From Symsagittifera roscoffensis (lineage: Eukaryota > Xenacoelomorpha > Acoela > Convolutidae), in NCBI RefSeq assembly GCF_963678635.1, contig NC_087063.1, forward strand, positions 70,517,617-70,581,616: DNA of 64,000 bases, in the 5' to 3' direction. Positions 42,201 through 50,600 of the stretch are shown here, piece by piece. The number at the start of each line of letters is the position of its first letter. The stretch's first letter is position 1. A model generated the notes under the pieces. That model searched no databases. It was not told where the DNA came from and was given only the letters and a program-made list of their open reading frames with translations. Position numbers and translations under genes: made by a program.

Positions 42201-44072
42201 TGTTGTGATTTCCGTTATCTGAACGCAGTGACTATAAAGGACGCATACCCGATTCCCCGCATCGATGAGAGCCTATCCAAGCTGGGAGACGCTAAGTTCT
42301 TCACGACGTTGGATTTGGGCTCCGCATTCTGGCAAGTGCCACTCAGAAAGCAAGATCGAGAGAAAACAGGTTTCGCGTGTGAGCTGGGACTGTTCCAGTG
42401 GAAGAGGATGCCATTCGGATTGTGCAACGCGACGGCCACATTCCAGCGACTGATGGCCCAGGCACTCACGAGCGTCACTAAGAAATACGGGAATCTCATT
42501 ATGTGTTATGTCGATGATGTCGTGATTGCAACACCAACCTTAGAAGACCACATAGAGAGGTTGGAGGAAGTGTTTTCTTGCATGAAGCAGGCGGGTCTGA
42601 AATGCAAACCCTCTAAGTGTGAAATCCTCAGGGATTCCATAAAGTATCTGGGCCGCCTGGTTGACAAACATGGAGTGAGACCAGATCCCGAAGCGGTTGA
42701 AGCGGTGCTGACCTGGAAGGCACCTAAAACAGATACACAGCTGATGAGTTTTCTGGGATTCGCAAATTATTATCGAGAGTTCATCAAGGGGTATGCTGAC
42801 AAGATATACCCCATGCAGAGGCTGATGAGAAACAAGGGCAAAAAGTTCACCTGGACTGATGAGGCACAAGTTTCATTTGAAAACATCAAGCGTGAACTTT
42901 GCGAGGCACCGGTCCTCGGCATGCCAACAGAGAAGGGAATGTTCGTGCTGGACACGGATGCATCAGTGGTTGCGATATCGGGCATACTTAACCAAGAGCA
43001 GGAGTGGAACGGGAGAACGGTTCTTCGTCCGATAGCCTACGGGAGTAAAGTCCTGAGTGATACTGAAATGAAGTACGGCGCACCAAAAGCGGAGATGTTT
43101 GCGGTGATCACTTTCGTGGAAAAATACAGGGCCTACTTGGGGAGTGCTCCCTTCAAGTTACGTGTGGATAATCGTGCCCTTGCCTGGCTGAAAACCTATT
43201 CGATGGACCAAAGCTATATTGGTCGTTGGATTGTGCGCCTGGATGGATACCACATGATCATAGAGCACCGTACCCGTGACAAGCACCAGAACGCAGATAG
43301 CCTCAGTAAAAAGACAGAATTTTATGAGCGCCTCGAGGAGAAGCAAGCTAACCAATCAGAGATCAAAGACGGGTTTTCCTTTCTGGACAAAGAAACCTAC
43401 GACAAGCTGCCACTTACTAGGTGGTTAGACAAGTCAGGACATCCTATACCTGGACACCCTGACCTTCCAGTAGAGACGGCCGCGGAGATAAAGCTTTTAG
43501 CCAGAGGCGAGCCCGTTCCGTTGGATCTGCTAGTCCGATCCAACTTGGTACAGCAAGAACTGACCAGGCTGGGTATAAACAGCATCGCTTTATTGAACAA
43601 GACGGTGAACGTGGCGCCGGAGGTCATGGGAAAACTCCGCGACTTGTTGGATAGGGAAGTGGATAGGCATGATCGTGAATGGATGGAGACCATGCAGCGG
43701 TTGACTGTCACCGAGAGAACAGCGAAGAGGCCAGTGTCCATTCGCAGCCGAGGCTTTGAACGGGATTGCAGGTCGATCGTCAACCAGCTGGTGACCTCGA
43801 TGCCGAAAGAAGTCTTGTTGAGAACTTCGTTCACTGAATATGGAACATTGAACCAGAACCAAACTACTGAGGAAGTCAGGATCAGATCGAAATCTAGCTT
43901 CACGAGGAGAGTGCACTTCACGGATGCAAAAGAGGAATACGAGCCAAGCCCAGATTGTTCGTCCGTGGACGAGACAATGTTCGGGGAGTCTGACACCTTC
44001 GAGCCAGTCAAGGACGTCTCCTCTGAGGAGTCAGACACCTTTGAGCCCGTGCAGGACGACTTGTCCGGGTAG
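39249..44072 (+). CDS. ORF2 of the giant element: capsid, nucleocapsid, protease, reverse transcriptase, RNase H
   Basis: The first ATG is 39249 (1607 aa); the frame is open from 39099, so a -1 frameshift from ORF1 is possible. A retrotransposon Gag capsid-like region (residues ~40-210, with WIEVMKLHFEEENL and FEKRHQRDEESIDKFLDDLE) is followed by two CX2CX4HX4C zinc knuckles at residues 240 and 292. Next come a long linker, an aspartic protease LLDTGAVVSVMP with Asp 602, and reverse transcriptase with CCDFRYLNAVTIKDAYPIPR, TTLDLGSAFWQVPL, MPFGLCNATATFQRLM and YVDD (Asp 1089-1090). RNase H starts VLDTDASVVAISGIL and runs to ADSLSK. The acidic tail contains a repeated DTFEPV unit. It ends at a TAG (44070-44072) that lies in frame with ORF3. 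Ty3/gypsy-type. Confidence 0.93.
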   Translation: MYASMFEPLNRSLETFITKLSKSTERGERSRRTLKKPKSYKDESDGCIDTWIEVMKLHFEEENLSKKQECSALTSNLEGTALNCVMAKRANERDSARKIFDILLNRFGSGVQGHQAMVKFEKRHQRDEESIDKFLDDLELLRRRSNPDERISERNLANASKFMDGVRSEELKTMLATHFTLSLDQVPTPDDLRMKSREYLLIKPRAQNRYSNYGNYSGTNTGANSSWYKPRDDMDKRRSCANCGSMDHHVSACSAYKQNMKAIGYFLEDADATDEDHEEYVRGLIMKYGPRCFFCNLEGHFKSDCTQFWDAVADAKHPRHEEALSGVKASRARLMNEAESRRKETTPSTFTTKKVKTWPDEVVASNLETESSSPLKVDYGLAARTALQNVKQDLATKEVEQWVKSELESTDLRESLNVLGKATKAEDKEEPKKQGLKLNVISGKTFGMTKAGTKIMSIISVAGHQVVKNLSEPSEITLIHLDIYADYLKEKDPKLDSRAVRALLTTGGPRLMKVDGHYIDVHGPYPILMNVDGINIYTKAHITDANDQVGRIYIGQEELKVRRIGHNAMLEQDAVHIGCEADLAAHVLDVQGRQLSVKGLLDTGAVVSVMPVKTWTDMGFERSDLIPTNIRLAAANQGAIYVAGRTPIISLQLGGRHLWMSFLVVENLDESDQFILGRDFVRNFDVTIDLNDGLIRIKDPERKYEKRPLNKILINQAKVPIFLDRKVSLKPNQAVVATFRMRNLNELSNERQVCLVPNPNSKSSAILGRSFSLTQSGLCVSVLLNTEATTVTIQRGKKLGYALPLNTDFLSVENLKKFDVTKGPLHANQECIMKRVNELKSSRKLFSMKSETDDGLSSCSNFPERPTEAELAANKPVLPEIEHLKGKISDKELDSLRAVLNRNADVFSKHKADIGCCNFVEHEIEIEEGSVPHREGARRMTPNKSEACRKEIEMLMEYDMIEPSKSPWACGVVMAKKKGGQLRFCCDFRYLNAVTIKDAYPIPRIDESLSKLGDAKFFTTLDLGSAFWQVPLRKQDREKTGFACELGLFQWKRMPFGLCNATATFQRLMAQALTSVTKKYGNLIMCYVDDVVIATPTLEDHIERLEEVFSCMKQAGLKCKPSKCEILRDSIKYLGRLVDKHGVRPDPEAVEAVLTWKAPKTDTQLMSFLGFANYYREFIKGYADKIYPMQRLMRNKGKKFTWTDEAQVSFENIKRELCEAPVLGMPTEKGMFVLDTDASVVAISGILNQEQEWNGRTVLRPIAYGSKVLSDTEMKYGAPKAEMFAVITFVEKYRAYLGSAPFKLRVDNRALAWLKTYSMDQSYIGRWIVRLDGYHMIIEHRTRDKHQNADSLSKKTEFYERLEEKQANQSEIKDGFSFLDKETYDKLPLTRWLDKSGHPIPGHPDLPVETAAEIKLLARGEPVPLDLLVRSNLVQQELTRLGINSIALLNKTVNVAPEVMGKLRDLLDREVDRHDREWMETMQRLTVTERTAKRPVSIRSRGFERDCRSIVNQLVTSMPKEVLLRTSFTEYGTLNQNQTTEEVRIRSKSSFTRRVHFTDAKEEYEPSPDCSSVDETMFGESDTFEPVKDVSSEESDTFEPVQDDLSG

Positions 44073-44186
44073 AGGCTGACTAGACCACCTAGGGGCAGAA
44101 TTTTGTCCGGGGAGTCGGCTTTGAAGCGACCGATGGACAGAGTTTTGTCCGGGGAGTCAAGAAACATCTCAGACAACTTGGAATAT
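44061..44186 (+). repeat. 42-bp tandem repeats spanning the ORF2 stop
   Basis: TTGTCCGGG starts at 44061, 44103 and 44145, exactly 42 nt apart. Copies 2 and 3 continue GAGTC (encoding LSGES); copy 1 continues TAGAG, where the T makes the amber stop. Confidence 0.8.
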
Positions 44187-47100
44187 GATGTTGAGGAATC
44201 AGTCGACTCAAGTGTTGACTCGAGACCCCAGTCCTGGGACAACACGTCTGAAACAGCTTCCAACTCCGATATGTCAGAGATCGCAATCCACTCCTTATTG
44301 GTAGACTGGAAGCAGCGTGGGCTGGACCGAGAAACACATCAGGATCCAGACAGGGACAGATACACCTCAGATGAAGAGGGCACTGTGGTAGATAATGCCG
44401 CAGACGAGCTCGAACTGATAGCAGTTTCGAAACGCCCAACCAGATTTCTGCCACATGGTACGGTCGTCCGTACCAATCTGGAACCATCTGTGCAGGAAGC
44501 GACGCCTTTGAAAAAGATATGGTGTGTCAAGTTGATGGACGATGCTCATGCTCCGGAGATAATGAGTGGGCAAATGAACGTGGTGAAGACGTATTTGAAA
44601 GCCAGGTACAGGCTGTCGGATCTCCTAAGGGCTCAACGAAATGATAGGATGACGAGCAGTCTCAAGAGATGGATTGAGAATGGAGCACCTGATAAGGGAG
44701 ACTTGGAAGAAGACAGCTACAAAATCCTGAAGCAATTCTACCTGAAGCGAAACGGCTTGTTGTACCTGAATAAGGACGGAATCGTTGCCTGTAAGCGCAA
44801 GGAGGAGGACAAGTTCCTTTATAAATACAATTCAATAGTGTTACCACAGTTGTACCAGACCGAATTACTCTTTCGTTCACATGATCAGATGGGTCATCAA
44901 GGCGTGGACAAAGTGTATAACAGGATACAGAAACGATTTGAATGGCCGGGATTGAAGAAGGCTTGTGAAAAGTGGATCGCAGCATGCCTGTCATGTCAGC
45001 AAGCGAAGGATCCCAGGAAGCTAAGGTTCCCCCTACAGTCAATAGAGTCGTCAGGTTTCAACGAAGTGGTGCAAATTGATCATCAGAAAATTTGTATGAC
45101 AGCAACGGGTTATAATCAGGTGCTGGTAAAGATCGACCATTTTACAAAGTATGCGGAGGCAGCACCCTGCATGACAGCATCGGCAGAAGAAACATGCGAT
45201 CATTTGATAAATGTTTGGATAGCAAGGCATGGCTGTCCCATCACGTTCCAATCGGACAATGGCAAAGCATTCGTAGGTGATCTCACAAAAGAGTTAATGA
45301 AAAGGTCGCAGGTAGCGCAGGCCCACTCGACCACTTATCACCCGCAAACGAATGGCCTAGTCGAGAGGCAGAATCGCACACTGGTATCCATGTTGAGAGT
45401 CTACTGCTCACGCTACATGGATGACTGGGACAAGCACTTGCCGCAAGTGATGGGTGCTTACAACAGCACGGAGCATTCCACCACAGGAATAAGTCCGCAT
45501 ATGATGCTGACGGGTCACGAAAAAGCACTCCCGTTAACGTTCTTCTACCATGAATATGAAGGGAAGAGGACAGCACCGCAAACGTACGTGCGGGACGTTA
45601 TTAGAAGACAACAGGACCTCAATGACTTATGCAGGAGGAATACGCAACAGGCGCAAATTAGACAAAAAAGGAGGTTTGATAAAAGGACAGCCCATGCAAA
45701 AGCCTACTCAGTTGGCGATTACGTCTGGGTGTTCCAGGAAGTGGTTCCACCAAAAGGAACCAAGAAACTATTAAAGAAATGGCGTGGTCTATTTCAGATA
45801 ACAGAGGTGCACCAAGGAGGTCGTTTTTATCAACTAAGCACTGGAAGAGCGGCTCATTACGAGAACATCAAACCACACAATGCCTCGTCAGAGGATTGGT
45901 GCATCCCAGCGGACATGCAAGAGGGAGATTATTTAATAGTGGATCCTGCTTGTGAAGTGAATGAAAGGGGTACTCGCGACAAGAACGACGGGAATGAGGT
46001 GGTGGACGATTGCGATCTACCACTGGATCTCGAGTTGACTGAGCGAGTAGAGGCGGACGATGAAACTCTACCCTATGCCGAAGAAGACTGGGATTGCCCG
46101 GAACAAACCGAAATTGACAAAGGAATAAAGCCTGACTTTCCTCTCACTATGGAAACACGCCAAAGCAAGAGAGGAAAAAACCAGAAGAAATACAATCCGT
46201 ATGGCGAGGACTTCGTTGTAGACAGGATAGTAGTGAGTGATGTCATAGACTCGCTGGTGGGACTGGACGAAGTGGCGATGCTAGAAGAAATCGACCTTGT
46301 GAACGATATGGATCAAGATTGGATCGACGATCGATCAGAACCGGAAGTGGAGTTCGAACCAGAAGCGGAACAGACTCATGAGCAAGAACTAACAAACTTG
46401 CGCGTGCTCGAATGGCTCCACGATCTGCCGACAGATCCAAAAGAGACGATCCTGACGATTCAGGACGTCGATAGAGACGGCGTCAAATACATCAGTCATG
46501 ACAATACCGAGTCCAACTGGGTCGCCCCAGATGGTCCTCTACGTGTTCCACAATCCAACCTCGGTCTCCTAGACTTTGGGCGATCGACGGGGACGTCGAT
46601 GGATATTTTTGTCCGGGGAGTGGGGGTAGGACTCACCCACACCGAAAACCTCATAATAAAAAAATTGAAATCGGCAAGAGAAACCGGAGAACTAGAGACA
46701 GAGGGCGAGAATGCTAAGAAACCACCTTTTGGACGAATCTTTGAATCGTATTTTGATCTACCGAACCACTATTCGAACAATATCGTCATAACGGACAGCG
46801 ATTTCATACTCACGGAACGCACGTGCGCCATAGCGATAACGGCGGACGTAAGCTTCAAAACAGCACTAGCGGCCGACTTTAAAAGAGAGTACAAGAATAT
46901 CGAGTTTTTGTGGAAACAGAGGCCTGGTGTAGGAGGAATGATAGCGTTGCCCCCTGTTGCATCACAGATACCAGGGAAATATTTGTGTTTTTTGGTTACG
47001 AAAGCTACTGATAGGCAACACGTGAATCCGGAGAGCTTGGTATTGGCCTTGACTCGACTTAGGGATTTCCTGGTTGAGAGAGGTGTGACCTCTCTCTCGT

Positions 47101-47228
47101 TGCCAGTATACGATCCTAATAGGGGAAAGCTACACCCTAGAGAGTTGTACGCTCTTGTGCATGTGATATTTTCAGAGACTGACATAGAAGTTTACTTACA
47201 TAAAAAATACTATCTGAGTATATGCTAA
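44133..47228 (+). CDS. ORF3 of the giant element: integrase with C-terminal macro-like domain
   Basis: In the same frame as ORF2 and open from the TAG at 44070; the first ATG is 44133 (1031 aa). Residue numbers here count from 44103. The H2C2 zinc finger (HDQMGH to CLSC) is at ~260-300. The catalytic core has Asp 326 (VQIDHQ), Asp 385 (QSDNGKAF) and Glu 421 (GLVERQNR), a DD35E spacing. A chromodomain-free linker contains KKLLKKWRGLFQI, then a long acidic region (~600-780). Residues ~896-1038 resemble the OARD1/Poa1 type of macro domain: TCAIAITAD, an ALAADFKREY helix, KYLCFLVTKA, LALTRLRDFLVERGVTSLSLP, VIFSETDIEVYL. The usual Gly-rich GAGIA and GCGLD loops are replaced, so ADP-ribose hydrolysis is doubtful. 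Confidence 0.9.
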   Translation: MDRVLSGESRNISDNLEYDVEESVDSSVDSRPQSWDNTSETASNSDMSEIAIHSLLVDWKQRGLDRETHQDPDRDRYTSDEEGTVVDNAADELELIAVSKRPTRFLPHGTVVRTNLEPSVQEATPLKKIWCVKLMDDAHAPEIMSGQMNVVKTYLKARYRLSDLLRAQRNDRMTSSLKRWIENGAPDKGDLEEDSYKILKQFYLKRNGLLYLNKDGIVACKRKEEDKFLYKYNSIVLPQLYQTELLFRSHDQMGHQGVDKVYNRIQKRFEWPGLKKACEKWIAACLSCQQAKDPRKLRFPLQSIESSGFNEVVQIDHQKICMTATGYNQVLVKIDHFTKYAEAAPCMTASAEETCDHLINVWIARHGCPITFQSDNGKAFVGDLTKELMKRSQVAQAHSTTYHPQTNGLVERQNRTLVSMLRVYCSRYMDDWDKHLPQVMGAYNSTEHSTTGISPHMMLTGHEKALPLTFFYHEYEGKRTAPQTYVRDVIRRQQDLNDLCRRNTQQAQIRQKRRFDKRTAHAKAYSVGDYVWVFQEVVPPKGTKKLLKKWRGLFQITEVHQGGRFYQLSTGRAAHYENIKPHNASSEDWCIPADMQEGDYLIVDPACEVNERGTRDKNDGNEVVDDCDLPLDLELTERVEADDETLPYAEEDWDCPEQTEIDKGIKPDFPLTMETRQSKRGKNQKKYNPYGEDFVVDRIVVSDVIDSLVGLDEVAMLEEIDLVNDMDQDWIDDRSEPEVEFEPEAEQTHEQELTNLRVLEWLHDLPTDPKETILTIQDVDRDGVKYISHDNTESNWVAPDGPLRVPQSNLGLLDFGRSTGTSMDIFVRGVGVGLTHTENLIIKKLKSARETGELETEGENAKKPPFGRIFESYFDLPNHYSNNIVITDSDFILTERTCAIAITADVSFKTALAADFKREYKNIEFLWKQRPGVGGMIALPPVASQIPGKYLCFLVTKATDRQHVNPESLVLALTRLRDFLVERGVTSLSLPVYDPNRGKLHPRELYALVHVIFSETDIEVYLHKKYYLSIC
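46609..46621 (+). repeat. Internal copy of the polypurine-tract 13-mer
   Basis: TTGTCCGGGGAGT inside ORF3, identical to 44103-44115, 44145-44157 and the tract abutting the 3' LTR (57200-57212). Confidence 0.8.
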
Positions 47229-47665
47229 GGATTGCGCTCGGCGATAAGTGGTTTTTGTTAAGTTATTCGATAGGAATTAGAGTCAAGTTTTAGGTTAGGT
47301 TAGGTTTTAGGTACAGTATTAGGGATTAGGTTTTTATGTGATAGTATAGGTGTGTGATGTTTATGTGTTTATGTTATGTTATTGTTATGATATGTTTTAT
47401 GTTTGTGTCATCAAGGTGACAGCGCACATTCGTGCTACTCTGACAAAGATAAAGGTGGACGATCCACCTTGGTGCTAAATTTTAAATCAGAATGGTGAAA
47501 AGAATTTCAATGAAGAGTTTTAAAGAATTGATTGATGTTGTATCCAAAAATGATGGTTCTAAGCCGCGACTTGTTTTTTAGATCTTGATTGATCAGAAAT
47601 TGTTTATTGAATTCATTGAATCAAACGAAGAATCTACACGACGACAAGAAGCAACACGATAAGAA
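47229..47665 (+). other. Spacer between ORF3 and ORF4
   Basis: 437 nt with TTAGGTTAGGTTAGG-like runs (47288-47330), a TG-rich tract, and a strong acceptor-like TTGTTTTTTAG ending at 47581, 84 nt before the ORF4 ATG. It suggests ORF4 is expressed from a spliced or trans-spliced RNA. Confidence 0.5.
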
Positions 47666-50600
47666 ATGGGTGACACGAACGAACTCATGGAATTCCCCTC
47701 AGCGAGTCTAGGAGCGACTCTAGACGAGATCTATCAGCGGCTGATCGATTGTGATTTCACACGAGAAGACCCGGGGTTGGCGATGTTTGTGGTCGCACTC
47801 CTCAATGCACTAGGAAGAGAGGGTGGAGGGAATCGCCCTACGGAAGTCGTGTTGATGTTGGCCTTCGGTGAGTCCGGGACCGCCGAGAGAGGCCGAAACC
47901 GATTGATGAGATGGAGGCGCGGAGAAATGTCTGGCCACGACCTGGCTCGTGAGCCAGGACTAGGTGAACAAAGGGACCACCGGCTAGGTGAGATGCCCTT
48001 ACCAGTCCAACCTGCGCAGCCACTCATTGGAGCAAAGAGACAACGTGATGGGCCAGGCCCGTCACACTCTGTCGACTCTCCAACAGCTGCTCCTCCCCTG
48101 AAGAGAGTGAGAGTGAGCGAGATAGAGATCCAGACGTCGGAGACGATTGAGACACTGGAGAAGAAGGAGAGAGATCAGAGTGAGCTGTGTGCCAAACTTC
48201 AGGAGTACAGGGCGATAGCTCGAGAGAGAGACGAATGGAAGAAGAAATTTGAAGATCTGCAGGTGGCCTACAAGGAGGATGAGATAAAGCACCTGAAGGA
48301 GCTGAATATGGCGAAGGTGAGCCAAGTGTCACCGGAAATCCTGGCGAGCATGAGGTCCTCGGAGGGATCCAACGACACACGCCCCAGGACAACAGCGCAG
48401 GAGCTATGCGCATCGAGAGGACCTGAGGTTCTGGATTTGCGTGCAACAAGGGGGCCCGAGGCTCCTCAGCAGACACGACCGTCTGCTTCGAGTCAGAGGT
48501 TCACGATACCAGACCCTTCTGACACCTATCTAGCTCCTCAATTTCAGGAATCATTTAACCAAGTGGCCAGAGCCGCGATGGATGAGATCAACAGAGGCAC
48601 TGAGCGGACACTGGTTAGGATCGTTCCTTCCCAACGTCGTGATCATTCATCAAATAGCTCGGAGCGAACAAGCCGCACGATAGCGTGTTCTGCGCCTGGT
48701 GGAGCCTTTGAGAAGTCTCGCGTGGTAGACATCAGGAAGAATCTGATGGCACGTCATCAGTTCACGCAAGTGCCAGCCGAGCATCCTCGAGCCTGCCTGA
48801 ATGACATGAGCTGGAACCCCGCCACGAACGACCAGGTAATTCCCCCAGGGAGTCGCCATTTGATCATTGGAGACAGTTTGGTGAGAGATCTGAATGAGAT
48901 CTTCGTCTATGGTCAGACTACCATTCTGTCCTTTGGAGGAGCCTCAGTGGCTCAAGTCATCAAAATGATGGAGTTCCAGAGCGAGGATCATCTAGATACA
49001 TTAATAATAAAGCTGGGGACCAATGACGTCTCAAGAGCCCCCGTGACTCCGGAGAACAAGTGGGAACCTCTATTGGTGTGTCTCTTGAACGAATTGAAAG
49101 AAAAGTACAGACCCAAGCTCGTGATCCTGTGCACGATACCACCAAATCCTTTGGTGGGCACCATAGCTGCAGATTTCATGAATGGCAACGTGACGCGGTG
49201 GAATGAAATGACCCGCAGTCTGGTGAGAAACAACCCTGGCGAGTTGCGACTCCTGGATCTCGAAAATATGCTGCGCATGACTGACCACATCGCGCTCACT
49301 AAAGATGGAGTGCACTTCAATACCCAACGAGGGAGGCATTGGATTAATGATGTGTTTCAGACGCAATTGAGGGAAGTAGAGCAAGAGTCGAGGGCGACCG
49401 GTTCTTTGGCTCGGACCAATTTGACCGGAGGGAGTAGAATCAGGGCAACCGTGCCCGAATCCCTCGCCAACCGTCTAGGGCCCTTGGCAACGGAGACGGT
49501 TGGAGCCGTAACCGTTGCTCCGAGCTCAAACGTGAGAGACAGGCTAGGGACTGCTCCTCCTCCCAGGCCGCAATCGATTGGAAGCCGACTCGGCAGATCG
49601 GTGGAGCAGAACAACAGGAATAACTCCCAGACCGCGTCTAGGAGGAACGATTCGCCTGCCACGACAAATCCTGCTTCGACAGCAGGACCGTCTACAAGTA
49701 CCGTGCCAGCGGAGGGAATCGAATCAGGCAGCAGGCTGCTTTGGAATAGATCAGATCCTAGTCATTGGGGTCAGTATAAGACGGACATGTCGGCGAAGTT
49801 GAATATGAATACCTTGACGTGTCGGGAGGATGCAATGAGAATGACTGGCGGAGAAAATCCCACAGTGTCGCGACTTTATCGGATACCGGGCGTGGATTGG
49901 CTGCTAGCAGAGCAGGAGAAATTCAGCTCCTCGACCTCACTCCGACATGTAGACCTGGATGGATTGCCTCATGACAATACCTTTGGACCTCTAAACACCC
50001 GGTCGCTCACCGACGTTCGAGATAGGACCCGGGAAAGGACACCACCTGCTCGCAAGGGCAAATTCCAGACGGAGAACAAGCCCAATAACAAACATCACAA
50101 GATGTACAGACAATTCGCTAAACCACCCGGTCAGACGCCTGGCGAGTATTCGAGGGACTACCCCCGAACGACGACAGTGGTTGGAGACGATAAGAGATAC
50201 GGGAACCTGAAGGCCCCGATAGGCGATGGCCTTTTTGCAGCTTATGATCCCTTGGACATGAAGGCTGCCAAGTATCTGGTTGTGGCCGGCTCCGATTATC
50301 TCTACACGCCCCGTTCTCTATTCTGGCCCGATGTGATTTTCTTGACGGCGCCTAAATTGGACTGGGGGCAGGCGATAGGCATGATGATAAGTGTACGGAG
50401 AGTGGTCAGCATGGAGCCGCAGGTAATAGTGGTTGCAGGCTCAAATGATCATCTACAAAGCAGAGGCTTATTGTCACGTTTGACGGATGGATCGATCCCG
50501 AGTAACGAGGTTATAGGGGAGGCGATAATGACACTGATCTCGGCGATGGCCGAGGTAGAGGCAGCAGCAAGACAACGCTTCACCATGAATGTGGTGAAGG

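Noticed and set aside
47285-47330. Telomere-like TTAGGTTAGG run
   Set aside because: Only a few irregular units inside a retrotransposon spacer; not a telomeric array.
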